This document shows, one piece after another, positions 3,902 through 5,970 of a stretch of 5,970 nucleotides of DNA. Within the stretch, counting starts at the first letter, position 1. The number at the start of each line of letters is the position of its first letter. Source of the stretch: Desulfobulbaceae bacterium (GTDB taxonomy: Bacteria > Desulfobacterota > Desulfobulbia > Desulfobulbales > UBA5123). Location: positions 1-5,970 of the forward strand of contig JAOUHH010000181.1 in assembly GCA_029865195.1 (NCBI GenBank), in the 5' to 3' direction. The position numbers and the translations under genes were made by a program. The notes beneath the pieces were generated by a model. That model was not told the origin of the DNA. It saw only the letters and a list, made by a program, of their open reading frames with translations, and searched no databases.

Positions 3902-5683
3902 ATGCCCATCGACCGCAACCGGTTCCTGGCCGCCCGCCTGGGGCTGCCCTTCATCACCCCCTTCGTCCGCAGCTCCTTGCCGCGCCTGCTGCTGGGGCTA
4001 GCCGCCCTGCTCGGCGTCGATGGCCTGCAACTGGTGATCCCGAGGGTGATCAAGCAGGCGGTGGACGCCATCGGCAACGGCACCGCCGACCAGGGCGATT
4101 TGCTCGGCTACGGCGGGGTCATCCTGCTCCTCGCCATCGCCATCGCCGTCCTCCGTTTCGCCTGGCGGAACCTGATCCTGGTTTTCTCCCGACAGCTGGA
4201 GGTCAATCTGCGGCGACGGCTGCTCGCCCATGTCCTCACCCTGGACCGCGCCTTCTTCCAGAAACGGACCGTGGGCGAGATCATGGCGCTTTCCGGCAAC
4301 GACCTCAACGCCGTGCAGTTGGCCTGCGGCATGGGGCTGGTGGCCGCCACCGACGCCATCCTGATGAGCCTGGCCGCCTTGGCCTGCATGGCCTACATCG
4401 ACCCCCGGCTCACCCTGATCGCGGTTGCCCCGATGCCGCTCCTCGCCCTCAGCACCGCCAGCCTTTCGGCCCGCCTCCACCACCGCTTCAAAAAGGTGCA
4501 GGAACAGTTCTCCCGGCTGACCGAGTTTTCCCGCACCAGCCTCACCGCCATCCGGTTGATCAAATCCTGCACCCAGGAGGGGAACCAGGCCGAGCACTTC
4601 GACCGCCTGGGCCGCGCCTACATCAACGACAACCTGAAGGTGGCCCTGCTCCAGGGCACCATTTTCCCCCTCTCGCGGCTGGTGGCCAACCTCAGTCTCC
4701 TGCTGGTGCTCTACTGGGGCGGCAGGCTGACCATCAACGGCACGATCACGGTGGGCGATTTCGTCGCCTTCACCACCTACCTCTACATGCTGACCTGGCC
4801 GATGATGGCCATGGGCTGGGTGACCACCCTCTTCCAGCGCGGCCTCACCTCGCTGGCCCGGATCGCCGAGATCTTCGCCGCCCGACCCGTGCTCACGGAA
4901 CCGGCCGCCCCGCTCGTCATGCCCGATACACCCGGCGCGATCACGATCAGAAACCTCACCTTCCGCTATCCCGGCCACGACGAATCCGCGCTGATCGGCC
5001 TCAGCGCGGATTTCCGACCCGGCCTCTCCGGCATCGTCGGGCGCACCGGCAGCGGCAAATCGAGCCTCTGTCAACTCCTCGCCCGCCTCTATCCGGTGCC
5101 CGACCAGAGCGTATTCGTCGACGGCATCGACATCAACCGGATCGGCATCGATAGCTTGCGCGACCGCATCGCCTACGTGCCGCAGGAAACCACCCTCTTC
5201 GCCGACACCATCGCCAACAACATCAGCCTCGGCCGCCCCGAGGCAAGCCTTGCGGAGATCAAAACGGTGGCGCGGGCCGTGGCCATCGACCAGGAGATCG
5301 AGGCGATGCCGGACGGCTACCAGACCCTGATCGGCGAGAAGGGCGTCCGGCTCTCCGGCGGCCAGCGGCAGCGGCTCGCCCTGGCCCGGGCCCTGCTCCT
5401 CGACCGGCCGGTGCTGATCCTGGACGACACCCTGGCGGCGGTGGACCAGACCACCGAGCAGCGGATCATCGCCGCCATCCGCCCCTACCTCGCCGACCGC
5501 ATTTGCATCATCGCCTCCCACCGGCTGGCGGTACTCGCCGACGCCGACCAGATCATCGTCCTCGAACAGGGAAAGACGGTCGGTTGCGGCCCCCACGCAA
5601 GGCTGCTCGCCGACAACGACTTCTACGCCACCATCCACCGCCATCAGACCGACAGGCCGTCCGCCGACGGCGAGGAGGGGTGA
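3902..5683 (+). CDS. ABC exporter half-transporter (TMD-NBD), degenerate Walker B subunit
   Basis: 593 residues from ATG 3902; a GTG at 3869 in the same frame would add 11 residues and neither start has a clear ribosome site. I prefer the ATG because it starts closer to the first membrane helix. Residues about 25-320 are the six-helix exporter domain; 345-580 the ATPase. Seen in the ATPase: Walker A GRTGSGKSS (380-388), Q-loop Gln428 (YVPQET), signature LSGGQ (484-488), Walker B VLILDD (504-509), D-loop AVDQ and switch His540 (ASHR). The residue after the Walker B Asp is Asp509 instead of the catalytic Glu. In heterodimeric exporters such as TM287/288 one subunit carries this degenerate site, which fits the second transporter gene starting on the last base of this one (TGATG). 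Likely role: ATP-driven export of a drug, lipid or similar compound across the inner membrane; substrate unknown. Expression is probably controlled by the promoter and palindrome upstream. Confidence 0.93.
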   Translation: MPIDRNRFLAARLGLPFITPFVRSSLPRLLLGLAALLGVDGLQLVIPRVIKQAVDAIGNGTADQGDLLGYGGVILLLAIAIAVLRFAWRNLILVFSRQLEVNLRRRLLAHVLTLDRAFFQKRTVGEIMALSGNDLNAVQLACGMGLVAATDAILMSLAALACMAYIDPRLTLIAVAPMPLLALSTASLSARLHHRFKKVQEQFSRLTEFSRTSLTAIRLIKSCTQEGNQAEHFDRLGRAYINDNLKVALLQGTIFPLSRLVANLSLLLVLYWGGRLTINGTITVGDFVAFTTYLYMLTWPMMAMGWVTTLFQRGLTSLARIAEIFAARPVLTEPAAPLVMPDTPGAITIRNLTFRYPGHDESALIGLSADFRPGLSGIVGRTGSGKSSLCQLLARLYPVPDQSVFVDGIDINRIGIDSLRDRIAYVPQETTLFADTIANNISLGRPEASLAEIKTVARAVAIDQEIEAMPDGYQTLIGEKGVRLSGGQRQRLALARALLLDRPVLILDDTLAAVDQTTEQRIIAAIRPYLADRICIIASHRLAVLADADQIIVLEQGKTVGCGPHARLLADNDFYATIHRHQTDRPSADGEEG

Positions 5684-5970
5684 TGCGGCACGATTTCGGC
5701 TACTTCGAGGAAGACCGGCTCAACAAGGTGGGCGACCTCTCCCTCTGGCGCCGCATCCTCGCCCTGATCGGCCCGCAGACCCCATGGATGGTCGGCGCCA
5801 TCCTCCTCGCCCTGGTGGCGGCGGGCGCGGGCCTTGCCCTGCCGCACCTGATGCGGCTGGCGGTGGACCGCTATATCGTCAACGACACCCTGCCCCCCCT
5901 GGCGCGCATCGATGGCCTGGTCGGCATCGCGCTGCTCTTTCTCGCTTTGAGCCTTACCGATTTCGCCGCC
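5683..5970 (+). CDS. Second ABC exporter half-transporter (N-terminal 96 residues; runs off right edge)
   Basis: ATG 5683 overlaps the TGA of the preceding gene by one base (TGATG) and has GGAGGGG directly upstream inside that gene, so it is translationally coupled. The visible 96 residues begin MRHDFGYFEEDRLNKVGDLS, a charged elbow region typical of the second subunit of paired exporters. They continue into a first membrane helix (about 36-54), the LPHLMRLAVDRYIV stretch common after helix 1, and the beginning of helix 2 (about 77-93). No ATPase motifs are reached. By family logic this subunit should carry the intact catalytic Glu missing from its partner, giving one active ATP site per heterodimer; this lies beyond the window and is a prediction. 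Confidence 0.9.
   Translation, partial: MRHDFGYFEEDRLNKVGDLSLWRRILALIGPQTPWMVGAILLALVAAGAGLALPHLMRLAVDRYIVNDTLPPLARIDGLVGIALLFLALSLTDFAA

Noticed and set aside
3859..5154. 431-codon plus-strand frame overlapping the exporter
   Set aside because: It is a shifted frame of the exporter gene, rich in Arg, Pro and His, without membrane helices or motifs.
3998..5644. Long minus-strand open frame (548 codons) opposite the ABC exporter
   Set aside because: The product is Gly/Glu/Asp/His-rich with no motif and mirrors the exporter codons; high GC at third positions suppresses stops on the opposite strand.
1..5970. CRISPR arrays, insertion sequences, tRNA genes and attachment sites
   Set aside because: No regularly spaced repeats, transposase genes, terminal inverted repeats or cloverleaf-like sequences were seen on either strand.

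Overview
The window (GC-rich, roughly 60% or more) looks like a chromosomal segment of an anaerobic, Gram-negative member of the Desulfobacterota, perhaps Desulfobulbales-like. This placement is an inference from the presence of hgcAB, the style of the PAS/NtrB-type sensor kinase and the style of the paired ABC exporter; no 16S or other marker gene is present. The central finding is a recognisable mercury-methylation gene pair. hgcA (corrinoid membrane protein with the cap-helix motif NVWCAAGK) and hgcB (2x[4Fe-4S] ferredoxin with CMECGACARNCP) lie on the minus strand and are tightly coupled.

Layout, left to right. (1) About 1-1553, minus strand: a two-gene unit of a small His-rich membrane protein of unknown function followed, with an ATGA stop/start overlap, by a sensor histidine kinase that runs off the left edge. 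(2) 1554-1678: an AT-rich gap with a candidate promoter for that unit. (3) 1679-3050 (possibly up to 3140), minus strand: hgcA then hgcB. (4) About 3051-3312: a divergent intergenic region. It holds a strong Shine-Dalgarno, an upstream in-frame GTG reading frame interrupted by one UGA, a very GC-rich hairpin just after that UGA, and an 11-bp inverted repeat. (5) 3313-3690, plus strand: a YkgJ/CxxCxxCC-family cysteine-cluster protein. (6) 3691-3901: intergenic DNA with a good sigma70-type promoter and a perfect 15-bp palindrome where transcription should start. (7) 3902-5970, plus strand: two adjacent ABC exporter half-transporters, the second truncated by the right edge. The first has Asp in place of the Walker B catalytic Glu, as in heterodimeric exporters.

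The most interesting signal is at the hgcA 5' end. The ATG at 3050 has no Shine-Dalgarno. Thirty codons upstream, in the same frame, a GTG (3140) has an excellent one (AAGGAGAGGTGG). The only interruption is a UGA directly after a Cys codon. It is followed by a 7-bp all-GC stem with a GGUC loop 20-23 nt downstream, the spacing and loop type of a bacterial SECIS element. This suggests a selenocysteine-containing HgcA N-terminus (...AAC-U-GPP...), although a short leader peptide or a weakly initiated ATG remain possible.

How the genes may work together: HgcA transfers a methyl group from its corrinoid to Hg(II), and HgcB reduces the corrinoid and may hand over Hg(II) through its cysteine-rich tail. 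The neighbouring sensor pair, YkgJ protein and exporter have no demonstrated link to methylation; any link is suggested only by position.
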